This document shows positions 1-5,771 of a stretch of 5,771 nucleotides of DNA, in pieces. Position 1 is the first letter of the stretch. Every line of letters begins with the position of its first letter. The notes under the pieces were generated by a model. The model was not told the origin of the DNA, searched no databases, and saw only the letters and a list, made by a program, of their open reading frames with translations. Both the position numbers and the translations under genes were made by a program. Source of the DNA: JADJPL01 sp964607915 (GTDB lineage Bacteria > Bacteroidota > Bacteroidia > Chitinophagales > Saprospiraceae); contig CAZSMU010000189.1 in the NCBI GenBank assembly GCA_964607915.1, forward strand, positions 1-5,771. Direction: 5' to 3'.

Positions 1-2
1 AA

Positions 3-10
3 TAGACTTG
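3..10 (+). promoter_or_regulatory. Weak candidate -7 promoter box for the secreted glycosidase-like gene
   Basis: The octamer TAGACTTG matches the Bacteroidota primary sigma factor -7 consensus TAnnTTTG at all but one fixed position. It would place transcription start near position 17 and give a 5' leader of roughly 45 bases. The matching -33 TTG element would lie upstream of the window, so it cannot be checked. A match this short could be chance. Confidence 0.2.
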
Positions 11-48
11 TTGCGAGGGGTCAGCGTTTTCGGTAGCACACGCTCTAA

Positions 49-53
49 AAGGA
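49..53 (+). promoter_or_regulatory. Shine-Dalgarno-like ribosome binding site
   Basis: AAGGA lies seven bases upstream of the ATG at 61, in an A-rich stretch (47-56). The spacing is right for a ribosome binding site. It supports the ATG at 61 as the start, as does the signal peptide that begins immediately after it. Confidence 0.6.
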
Positions 54-60
54 AAACGAT

Positions 61-3000
61 ATGAAAAACCGGGCTATAAACCTGTCTTGCGCTGCCATCA
101 TCGGATTTCTACCCCTTGCCCTTCTGCACGGACAGCGCATTTCGGGCATCAACCTGAGCAGCGTAGAGGATTGGTCCACCGAACTGGTATTCACAAACGC
201 CTTCCAGCAGTCGAGGGAGTGGATTGTACACGAAACCCAGGCAGGTGCCCCCTGGGAAAGCAGCGCCACCATCCCCCTTCTTCCCAACGGTTACCCTCAG
301 CAAGTACCCTACCAGAACGGCGGCGTCTCCCTTGCCGTCCGCACACTGATGTTGTGGGATATCGGGAATACATACCCCAGCGGTAACTACCGCCTCGTCG
401 TCAGCGGAACTGGACGGGTACGCCTTTGGGGCGCCGCATCCGGAACGTTCCAATGCCCGGTGAATACCCTGGTCTCCGTAAACCCTGCCAATGGCGGTGT
501 GGCCCTCGAAATGGAGCAATCCAGCGCGTCTGACCCTATCCGCGACATCAAATTCATTTTCCCTCAATATGTAAATACCTACCAAAACCAGGAATTCACC
601 TCTGAAATCCTGGATTTTGTAAGCGATTTCCAGACTTTGCGATTCATGGACTGGGCCAAGACCAACGGCTCTTCTGTGGTTTCCTGGGCAGACCGCACGC
701 CTTCCGACTACTACACCCAGGCCAAGTCGAGTGGAGCCTCCTGGGAAAAAGCCATTCGACTCTGCAACACGGCATCCAAAAATGCCTGGATCAACATCCC
801 ACACCAGGCCGACGACCAGTATATCCAACAGCTGGCTACTTTGTTTCGGGACAGCCTGAACCCCAACCTGAAAATCTACCTGGAATACAGCAATGAACTC
901 TGGAACGGTGCCTTTTCTCAACAAAGCTATGCCGCCGCCGCCGCCCAGGCTCTGGGATACAGCGGCCAGTCCTGGGAACGCGCCTGGAAGTACACCGCCA
1001 AACGCTCCGCCGACGTATTCCATATTTTCGGTTCCGTTTTCGGTTCCACGCAGCGCCTGGTGAGGGTCATTCCCTCCCAGGCGGCCAATAGCTGGCTGAG
1101 CAATGAAATCATCACGTTTTTCAAGAGCTCCCAGTACAACCCCAATCAGGTGGGTGCCGATGCCCTGGCCATAGCACCTTACTTCGGAAACGAAGTAGCC
1201 GACCAGATCGCAAGCCAGGGCCTCGTCAACAGCATCACTGTTCCGCAGATCATCACGAGGCTTCGCAATGCCCTGGCCGATTCCTACACCTGGATGCAGG
1301 ATCAGAAAGCAGTGGCCGACCAACACAACCTCAAATTGGTAGCCTACGAGTGCGGAGCACATTTAGTAGCTACCGGAAACAATACCAACAACGGTACCCT
1401 CACCAATAAACTCATCAGTGCCAACCGGGACACTGCGCTGCAGCGCATGTACTGCGAGTACAGCAACTACTGGTACCAAACAACCCAGGGGGATCTATTT
1501 TGTTATTTCTCGTCGCACGGGCTTTACTCCCAATGGGGCAGTTGGGGCTTGAAAGAGACCATGACAGATACCTTGTCTCCGCGCTACCTCGCCCTTCAGC
1601 AGTGCGTCTTCAGCAGCACTCCTGCTCTGCCGACCCTGGCCTCTTTTACCCCCACCTCTGCCTCCACCGGCAATGCCATACTCCTGAAGGGTGCGCGCCT
1701 GACCGGCGCTACCGCCGTCCACTTTGGAGGAACCAGCGCGGTATCCTTCTCAGTGATAGACTCCGAAACCATCATCGCCACAGTAGGCGCGGGCAACTCG
1801 GGATCGGTATCTGTGACCACCCCGGGCGGAACGGCTTCTCTGGCAGGGTTCACTTTTTTAAGTACCCCCTCCCCGACAATCCGTTCTTTCTCACCGACTG
1901 AAGCGCGTACCGGGGTTGCCGTTCGCATCCACGGGAGCAATCTTGCCGGAACCACCGCAGTGCGTTTTGGAGGGACCCATGCAGCCTCTTTTACCGTTGT
2001 AAACGACACTACCCTACTCGCCGTCGTGGGCAATGGCAGCAGCGGGGCCATCTCGGTGACGACCCCCGGAGGGATGGCTTCGTCGGGTGGATTCACTTTT
2101 CTCAGCATACCGGTACCCGCCATACACTCCTTTACCCCGCTTTCTGCCCAGAGCGGACAAACCGTCACCCTGCAGGGGAGCAACTTTACAGGAGCGAGCA
2201 GCGTGCGCTTTGGAGGCGTCGCCGCAGCATCGTTCAGCGTACAGAGCGCCAATACCCTGACCGCAGTCGTCGGTTCCGGGGCCAGCGGGACGGTCACAGT
2301 AACGACTCCAGGCGGAACGGCTTCGCGTGCGGGCTTTGCATTCTTTTCCTCTCAGACACCTTCCATCTCGTCTTTTTCGCCTACCTCGGCGATGCGGGGG
2401 CGATCGGTGCTGATCAGCGGCAACCACTTCTCCGGAACCTCCGCCGTACATTTTGGAGGAGTGCCGGCAGCATCGTTTACCGTACTAAGCCCCACCACGC
2501 TCATCGCCATAGTCGGTCAGGGCGCAAGTGGGGATATACAGGTGACGACCCCCGCCGGCAGCACTTCCAGAGCTGGTTTCACCTTTCTCGTTGCAGGGAT
2601 ACCTGCTATCCATTCCTTTACGCCCACATCCGCCACTACGGGGGCGAGTATTGACATAAGCGGTACCAACTTTTCAGGCGCGACGGCTGTACAACTGGGC
2701 GCTGCACCAGCAGCCTCTTTCAAGGTCAACAGCCCGACCAGCATTACAGCAGTCGTCGGCAGCGGTGCAAGCGGCATCGTATCTGTGACTACCCCCGGCG
2801 GGACAGGCTCTTCATCGGGCAGTTTTACCTATATCGCCCCTCCTGCACCCACTCTCAGCAGCTTTACTCCGGTTGCTGCAAGGCAAGGACAAGTGGTGAC
2901 TATCCGCGGCACCCAGCTCAGAGGGGCGACGAGCGTACAGTTTGGCAGCAGCAAAGCCGCTTCTTTTTCCATAGTCAGTGCAAGCAGTATCACCGCAGTG

Positions 3001-3693
3001 GTCGGGAGCGGCGGCAGCGGAGCAATATCGGTCACCACCCCCGGTGGGACAGCAACCATCAGCGGGTTTAGTTTCCTTACCAGTTCGGCCCCCGTCATTG
3101 CTTCGTTCACCCCGATCTCCGCGCAGAGCGGACAGGCCGTGCTCATCAAAGGGGCGCATTTCAAGCTCCCGATCCGGGTGTATTTTGGTGGTGTAGCAGC
3201 CCGTTCCGTCGCCCTCATAGACTCGACGACCCTGGCCGCAGTAGTGGGCAGTGGGGCAAGCGGAAATGTATCGGTGACAACTGGTACGGGAACAGCCATA
3301 GCGCCCGGGTTCTCTTTTCTCAGCACGCCCCTGGCACAAACGGAGGAGATGCCTGCCCCCGCCCATCGCTCCTCAGCTAACGGATGGACAGAGTGGTTCC
3401 TGGAAGGCCCCGACAAAAATGCGGCATCCCCTTTATCGGCACCGGCGCTCTTTACCCTTTATCCAAACCCCTCGGGTGGAGAGGTCCAAATTCGTCTCGG
3501 TACCGATTGGAACACCGAAAGACCCACGCTCCGCATCCTGGATTTTTTGGGCAGGGAAGTGTTGCGGATACCTTATCCTGAAACCGACGTCCTCTCTTTG
3601 AACCTATCCGGCTTCGTTTCCGGGATATACCACGTCTTTCTCCTGAGCAGCAATACTAAAATCCTGGGCCGACAGGCCCTATTGTTGCATTAG
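61..3693 (+). CDS. Secreted GH-A-like glycosidase or carbohydrate-binding protein with seven IPT/TIG repeats and a T9SS sorting domain
   Basis: This 1210-residue protein is probably exported and may bind or hydrolyse a polysaccharide. Residues 1-24 are a signal peptide (basic MKNR, hydrophobic core, likely cleavage before Gln25). Residues 26 to about 170 are beta-rich and carry DWSTE (37-41). Residues of about 175-517 look like a (beta/alpha)8 barrel: LRFMDW..TN (193-202), PHQADDQY (247-254), EYSNELWN (275-282) and YECGAHL (429-435). Asn278-Glu279 fits the Asn-Glu acid/base pair of clan GH-A, and Glu430 fits the nucleophile. A Trp/Gly-rich stretch (492-496) closes the domain. Seven IPT/TIG repeats span about 524-1089, followed by a Pro/Ala/Ser-rich linker and a T9SS type A domain (1131-1210). 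I recall relatives of the N-terminal half being labelled 'cellulose-binding', but the substrate here is unknown and catalysis is inferred. The reading frame is intact. It appears to be a single-gene unit; the next gene starts 134 bases downstream. Confidence 0.85.
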   Translation: MKNRAINLSCAAIIGFLPLALLHGQRISGINLSSVEDWSTELVFTNAFQQSREWIVHETQAGAPWESSATIPLLPNGYPQQVPYQNGGVSLAVRTLMLWDIGNTYPSGNYRLVVSGTGRVRLWGAASGTFQCPVNTLVSVNPANGGVALEMEQSSASDPIRDIKFIFPQYVNTYQNQEFTSEILDFVSDFQTLRFMDWAKTNGSSVVSWADRTPSDYYTQAKSSGASWEKAIRLCNTASKNAWINIPHQADDQYIQQLATLFRDSLNPNLKIYLEYSNELWNGAFSQQSYAAAAAQALGYSGQSWERAWKYTAKRSADVFHIFGSVFGSTQRLVRVIPSQAANSWLSNEIITFFKSSQYNPNQVGADALAIAPYFGNEVADQIASQGLVNSITVPQIITRLRNALADSYTWMQDQKAVADQHNLKLVAYECGAHLVATGNNTNNGTLTNKLISANRDTALQRMYCEYSNYWYQTTQGDLFCYFSSHGLYSQWGSWGLKETMTDTLSPRYLALQQCVFSSTPALPTLASFTPTSASTGNAILLKGARLTGATAVHFGGTSAVSFSVIDSETIIATVGAGNSGSVSVTTPGGTASLAGFTFLSTPSPTIRSFSPTEARTGVAVRIHGSNLAGTTAVRFGGTHAASFTVVNDTTLLAVVGNGSSGAISVTTPGGMASSGGFTFLSIPVPAIHSFTPLSAQSGQTVTLQGSNFTGASSVRFGGVAAASFSVQSANTLTAVVGSGASGTVTVTTPGGTASRAGFAFFSSQTPSISSFSPTSAMRGRSVLISGNHFSGTSAVHFGGVPAASFTVLSPTTLIAIVGQGASGDIQVTTPAGSTSRAGFTFLVAGIPAIHSFTPTSATTGASIDISGTNFSGATAVQLGAAPAASFKVNSPTSITAVVGSGASGIVSVTTPGGTGSSSGSFTYIAPPAPTLSSFTPVAARQGQVVTIRGTQLRGATSVQFGSSKAASFSIVSASSITAVVGSGGSGAISVTTPGGTATISGFSFLTSSAPVIASFTPISAQSGQAVLIKGAHFKLPIRVYFGGVAARSVALIDSTTLAAVVGSGASGNVSVTTGTGTAIAPGFSFLSTPLAQTEEMPAPAHRSSANGWTEWFLEGPDKNAASPLSAPALFTLYPNPSGGEVQIRLGTDWNTERPTLRILDFLGREVLRIPYPETDVLSLNLSGFVSGIYHVFLLSSNTKILGRQALLLH
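1630..3327 (+). repeat. Seven tandem IPT/TIG-encoding repeats, period about 243 bp
   Basis: The array codes for seven consecutive immunoglobulin-like IPT/TIG domains. The conserved Phe of the opening SFTP or SFSP motif is at residues 529, 610, 691, 772, 853, 935 and 1016, a spacing of 81 residues except for one of 82. Each unit runs through an SFTP-type start, a G..L.GAT.V.FGG core, AASF, a VVGSGASG turn and VTTPGGTAS, and ends in GFTFL. Unit 5 differs (QLGAAPAASF) and has one extra residue near its end (GSSSGSFTY). Unit 7 has lost TPGG (VTTGTGTA). Such domains usually act as spacers or binding modules in secreted proteins. The units are related but not identical in DNA, so this is an old domain duplication and not a simple-sequence repeat. 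Confidence 0.9.
3451..3690 (+). other. T9SS type A C-terminal sorting domain
   Basis: The last 80 residues (1131-1210) show the features of this sorting signal: FTLYPNPSGGEVQI at the start, a central RILDFLGREVL strand pair, LNLSGFVSGIYHVFLL, and a final KILGRQALLLH strand. The domain looks complete and reaches the stop codon. In known systems it directs passage through the outer membrane, is cleaved off, and the protein is released or attached to surface lipopolysaccharide. That fate is inferred here. The domain is the strongest taxonomic clue in the window. Confidence 0.88.
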
Positions 3694-3703
3694 AGCCTGT
3701 CGG
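3669..3703 (+). terminator. Hairpin overlapping the stop codon of the glycosidase-like gene, possible terminator
   Basis: CCGACAGGC (3669-3677) is perfectly complementary to GCCTGTCGG (3695-3703), giving a 9-bp GC-rich stem with a 17-base loop that contains the TAG stop. No U-run follows directly; the first T-tracts start at 3745. It is therefore not a canonical intrinsic terminator, though it could stabilise the mRNA 3' end or assist termination. The right arm could also pair imperfectly with GACAGCTC (3729-3736). Confidence 0.4.
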
Positions 3704-3744
3704 GGGTAGCAAGAAGGCCTCTGTAAAGGACAGCTCACAGAAAA

Positions 3745-3781
3745 TTTTTTGACTTTTTTTCGGGAAGTGGAACTTTTTTCG
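3745..3781 (+). promoter_or_regulatory. T-tract-rich segment, candidate promoter region of the VWA gene
   Basis: This segment contains T runs of six, seven and six. Nearly the same motif occurs twice about 20 bases apart: ACTTTTTTTCG at 3752-3762 and ACTTTTTTCG at 3772-3781. TTGAC at 3749-3753 resembles a -33/-35 element. AACTTTTT, starting at 3771 or 3772, is a poor match to the -7 consensus TAnnTTTG at about the right distance. Alternatively the T runs belong to termination of the preceding gene. Neither reading can be settled from sequence. Confidence 0.25.
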
Positions 3782-3827
3782 CACCTCAATCCGTTATGGC
3801 AGCATTGTTTATCAAAACACTACCGTA

Positions 3828-5117
3828 ATGAGCTCCCTCAACTCCAAGTTCCTCGGGGAGAACCGCTTCTGGCAGAAGGGTTCCTCCAAAGGGGATTTCT
3901 ACCTCTACCTGGAAATCGAAGGCATTCCGGCACCCGTAGCCACCCGGCGCGCCCCACTGAACATTTCCCTTGTCATCGACCGCAGCGGCTCTATGCAGGG
4001 CGATAAAATCGCCTATGCAAAAAAAGCCGCCGAGTTTGTATGCAACCACCTGAACGAAGAAGACTGCGTCTCCGTAGTCCAGTACGACGACGTCGTAGAT
4101 GTCGTGAGTTCTTCTGCTGCCGTGACCGATAAGCCCGGCCTGGCCCAAAAAATCGAAGCCATCACGGCCCGGAATACGACTAACCTCAGTGGGGGTATGG
4201 CCGAAGGGCTCCAACAAGTCTCCCTTACCAAAGCGCAGAGCTCTGTCAACCGGGTTCTGCTGCTCTCTGACGGACTCGCCAACGTAGGCATCACCGACGC
4301 GGATTCTCTCCGGAAAATGGCCCAGGAACAGTTCCGCACGACGGGCATCGGGATATCCACCTTCGGCGTCGGCGCCGACTTCGATGAGCTTCTGATGACC
4401 AGCTTGGCAGAATATGGCGGTGGCAACTACTATTTCATCGGCAGTCCCGACAAAATCCCGAGCATCTTTGAAAAAGAGCTGCAGGGCCTGCTCACCATCG
4501 TCGCCCAAAATGCAACGGTAGAAGTTACCCTGCCGGAAGGGTTTCAATGCGAAAAGGTATTCGGCTTTCCCGCAGATGTCAGCAACCGATCGGTGCGCAT
4601 ACCTTTTAACGACCTCTTTTCCAAGGACAAGAAAGCCGTCCTGATCAAGTGCAGGGCCTCGCGCACGCCGGAAAGCGATTTCGCATTCCAGGTCAACCTG
4701 CGCTATGCCAATGTGGTAGACACCTACCAACTGGTCGAACAAAACTTTCAAATCCCGGTACAACTGACCGATGCGGAGAATAAGCTCCAGGAAGGCGCAC
4801 AAAGCATCGTCGCCGACCAAATCGCCTTGTACCTCGCCAATGACCTTCTCAGCCATGCCACGATGCTCAATGAAAAGAACGAGATAAAGCAGGCGCGGGA
4901 AACCGGTCTGAATGCCCTGAAAATCGTAGATTTACAACTGGTCCAATCCCCGACCAACCGGGAACTGCTCCGGCTCAGGACGGGCCTGGAAAATTTCCTC
5001 AACAAACTGGAACAGTACAGCCGTATGAACATCGAGGAACGAAAGCAAACGCTCAAAGGACATCGCATGCTTTCCTACAGCGCAAGCCGGGACAAAGGGA
5101 TGATTTTTGAGGATTAA
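3828..5117 (+). CDS. Cytoplasmic VWA (von Willebrand factor A) domain protein with intact MIDAS
   Basis: This 429-residue protein is probably an intracellular, metal-dependent protein-interaction module. The VWA domain spans about 44-220 and has a complete MIDAS site: Asp51-x-Ser53-x-Ser55 (DRSGSM), Thr117 or Thr118 in the NTTNLSGG loop, and Asp148 in LLLSDGLAN. Further family features are STFGVGADFDE (177-187) and GGGNYYFI (197-204). Residues of about 226-314 look like a beta-sandwich. Residues of about 316-410 look helical and charged, possibly partly coiled-coil. I see no signal peptide, lipobox or membrane segment, unlike the membrane-bound batA/batB type or YfbK-like lipoproteins. The ATG at 3828 is preferred because no ATG lies upstream in frame before a TGA at 3750-3752; no Shine-Dalgarno is evident, which is common in Bacteroidota. 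Similar bacterial proteins often sit near FHA, PP2C or Ser/Thr kinase genes, but none is visible here, so the partner is unknown. The gene converges on madM. Confidence 0.85.
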   Translation: MSSLNSKFLGENRFWQKGSSKGDFYLYLEIEGIPAPVATRRAPLNISLVIDRSGSMQGDKIAYAKKAAEFVCNHLNEEDCVSVVQYDDVVDVVSSSAAVTDKPGLAQKIEAITARNTTNLSGGMAEGLQQVSLTKAQSSVNRVLLLSDGLANVGITDADSLRKMAQEQFRTTGIGISTFGVGADFDELLMTSLAEYGGGNYYFIGSPDKIPSIFEKELQGLLTIVAQNATVEVTLPEGFQCEKVFGFPADVSNRSVRIPFNDLFSKDKKAVLIKCRASRTPESDFAFQVNLRYANVVDTYQLVEQNFQIPVQLTDAENKLQEGAQSIVADQIALYLANDLLSHATMLNEKNEIKQARETGLNALKIVDLQLVQSPTNRELLRLRTGLENFLNKLEQYSRMNIEERKQTLKGHRMLSYSASRDKGMIFED

Positions 5118-5134
5118 TACCTGGATATTTCCGA

Positions 5135-5181
5135 TGCCGGTCCATTTTTTCCCCTCTCACATCGGGAAAAATGGACCGGCA
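5135..5181. terminator. Strong inverted repeat between convergent genes, likely bidirectional transcription end
   Basis: TGCCGGTCCATTTTT (5135-5149) pairs perfectly with AAAAATGGACCGGCA (5167-5181), a 15-bp stem. Past a single bulged T (5150), CCC pairs with GGG (5164-5166) to add three more pairs, leaving a loop of about ten bases. It lies 17 bases after the VWA stop and 35 bases beyond the madM stop on the other strand, so it can serve both genes. The T- and A-tracts are inside the stem and no U-run follows the hairpin in either direction, so a textbook intrinsic mechanism is not supported. It may mainly protect 3' ends. Confidence 0.65.
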
Positions 5182-5216
5182 CGGTCTCTTACCCCCTCCC
5201 CGCGAGCTTGCTATCC

Positions 5217-5771
5217 TCACAAAACACTCTCTAACACCAGGTAGAACAGCGAAGGGCACAGCAGGCAACCCAGACCGGTATAAAATGTCGCCGTGACCGC
5301 ACCATAAGGCACGAGGGCGGGATCGGTGGCGGCAAGCCCAGCAGCGACTCCGCTGTTGGTACCCATGACACCGCCGTATGCCATAGCCGCCTCCGGGCTT
5401 TTCAAGCCGATGCGCTCCGCCAGCATAGGGGTCAGAATGGTAACCGCAATTGCTTTGACGACCCCTGCCGCGATGCTCAGGGCAATTACCTCAGAGTCCG
5501 CATGCAGTGCCGCACCCGTAACCGGCCCGACAATATAGGTACAAGCTCCTGCACCAATCGTGCATAGTTCCACCGGGTCGCGATAGCCCCAGGCCCAGGC
5601 AATGGCGACGCCGGCCAGAAAGAAAAAAGCAATCCCGACCAACAAAGACACCATACCCAAAAAACCCGCTTTGCGCATCAGCAGGAAACTGGCCCCAAAA
5701 GCAGAGGCTACGATACAGAAATCCCGGAACATAGATCCCCCCAGCACCCCTATTCCCTTAAACCACTCCAA
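5217..5771 (-). CDS. madM: Malonate transporter subunit MadM, C-terminal part (gene continues past the right edge)
   Basis: This is the C-terminal 184 residues of MadM, which with the small subunit MadL forms an inner-membrane sodium-coupled malonate importer (characterised in Malonomonas rubra). Counting from the first visible residue, family hallmarks are GIGVLGGSMFRDF (6-18), the TIGAGACTYIVGPVTGAA stretch (71-88), SEVIALSIAAGVVK (93-106), GGVMGTNSGVAAGLAATDP (133-151) and LVPYGAVTATFYTGLGCLL (153-171). About five or six hydrophobic segments are visible. MadM is usually about 250 residues, so roughly the first 65-70 are missing. The codon at the edge (5771-5769) is TTG, which aligns inside the protein and is almost certainly an internal Leu, not a start. 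The reading frame is intact to its TGA. madL would be expected just beyond the edge on the same strand. Confidence 0.9.
   Translation of the reverse strand: MEWFKGIGVLGGSMFRDFCIVASAFGASFLLMRKAGFLGMVSLLVGIAFFFLAGVAIAWAWGYRDPVELCTIGAGACTYIVGPVTGAALHADSEVIALSIAAGVVKAIAVTILTPMLAERIGLKSPEAAMAYGGVMGTNSGVAAGLAATDPALVPYGAVTATFYTGLGCLLCPSLFYLVLESVL

Noticed and set aside
109..1362. Long open frame of 417 codons on the minus strand
   Set aside because: It lies entirely antisense to the secreted protein gene, whose frame carries a signal peptide and clear family motifs. The antisense translation shows no recognisable domain and is explained by the codon composition of the real gene.
1630..3327. Regularly spaced repeats considered as a CRISPR array or minisatellite
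   Set aside because: The period of about 243 bp is an exact number of codons, units diverge throughout, and they code for a known domain. There are no short identical repeats with unique spacers.
1596..3416. Several overlapping minus-strand open frames across the repeat array, with repeated peptide patterns
   Set aside because: Their repetitiveness simply mirrors the 243-bp IPT/TIG repeats on the plus strand.
4087..4096. Perfect 10-bp palindrome ACGACGTCGT
   Set aside because: It falls inside the VWA coding sequence over an Asp/Val-rich stretch (YDDVVDVV), where GAC/GTC codons produce such palindromes by chance.
3786..4856. Open frame of 356 codons on the minus strand
   Set aside because: It is antisense to the VWA gene, which has intact MIDAS motifs. 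The reverse translation shows no family features.
1..5771. Search for an undescribed multi-gene system (defence, toxin-antitoxin, mobile element)
   Set aside because: The three genes have unrelated likely roles, the last two converge, and there are no transposase, integrase, target-site duplications or small paired ORFs. Nothing supports a joint system.

Overview
The window holds two complete plus-strand genes and one gene on the minus strand that runs off the right edge. It most likely comes from a member of the Bacteroidota. The first gene ends in a type IX secretion system (T9SS) type A sorting domain with the typical LYPNPSGG entry motif, its signal peptide leaves a likely N-terminal Gln, and the second gene has no clear Shine-Dalgarno sequence. 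The base composition looks moderately GC-rich for that phylum (judged by eye, not computed). No marker here fixes the genus or family.

Layout. Positions 1-60 are a short leader with a Shine-Dalgarno-like AAGGA and a weak candidate -7 box. Positions 61-3693 encode a 1210-residue secreted multidomain protein. It has a signal peptide, an N-terminal beta-rich region, and a catalytic-type domain resembling clan GH-A glycoside hydrolases, with candidate acid/base Glu279 and nucleophile Glu430. Seven tandem IPT/TIG immunoglobulin-like repeats of about 81 residues follow, then a linker and the T9SS domain. Positions 3694-3827 are intergenic, with a hairpin overlapping the first gene's stop codon and a T-tract-rich segment that may carry the next promoter. 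Positions 3828-5117 encode a 429-residue, apparently cytoplasmic von Willebrand factor A (VWA) protein with an intact metal-binding MIDAS motif. Positions 5118-5216 separate convergent genes and contain a strong inverted repeat. Positions 5217-5771 (minus strand) are the last 184 codons of madM, a subunit of the MadLM malonate:sodium symporter; its start lies outside the window.

How they fit together. The three genes do not form an evident pathway. The first probably acts outside the cell or on its surface, binding or cutting a polysaccharide. The VWA protein is probably an intracellular metal-dependent scaffold. MadM belongs to malonate uptake. The spacing and orientation suggest three separate transcription units. 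The best candidate for new biology is the first gene, whose catalytic-type domain I recognise as a recurring but, to my knowledge, poorly characterised family. I see no defence system, mobile element, CRISPR array or RNA gene.
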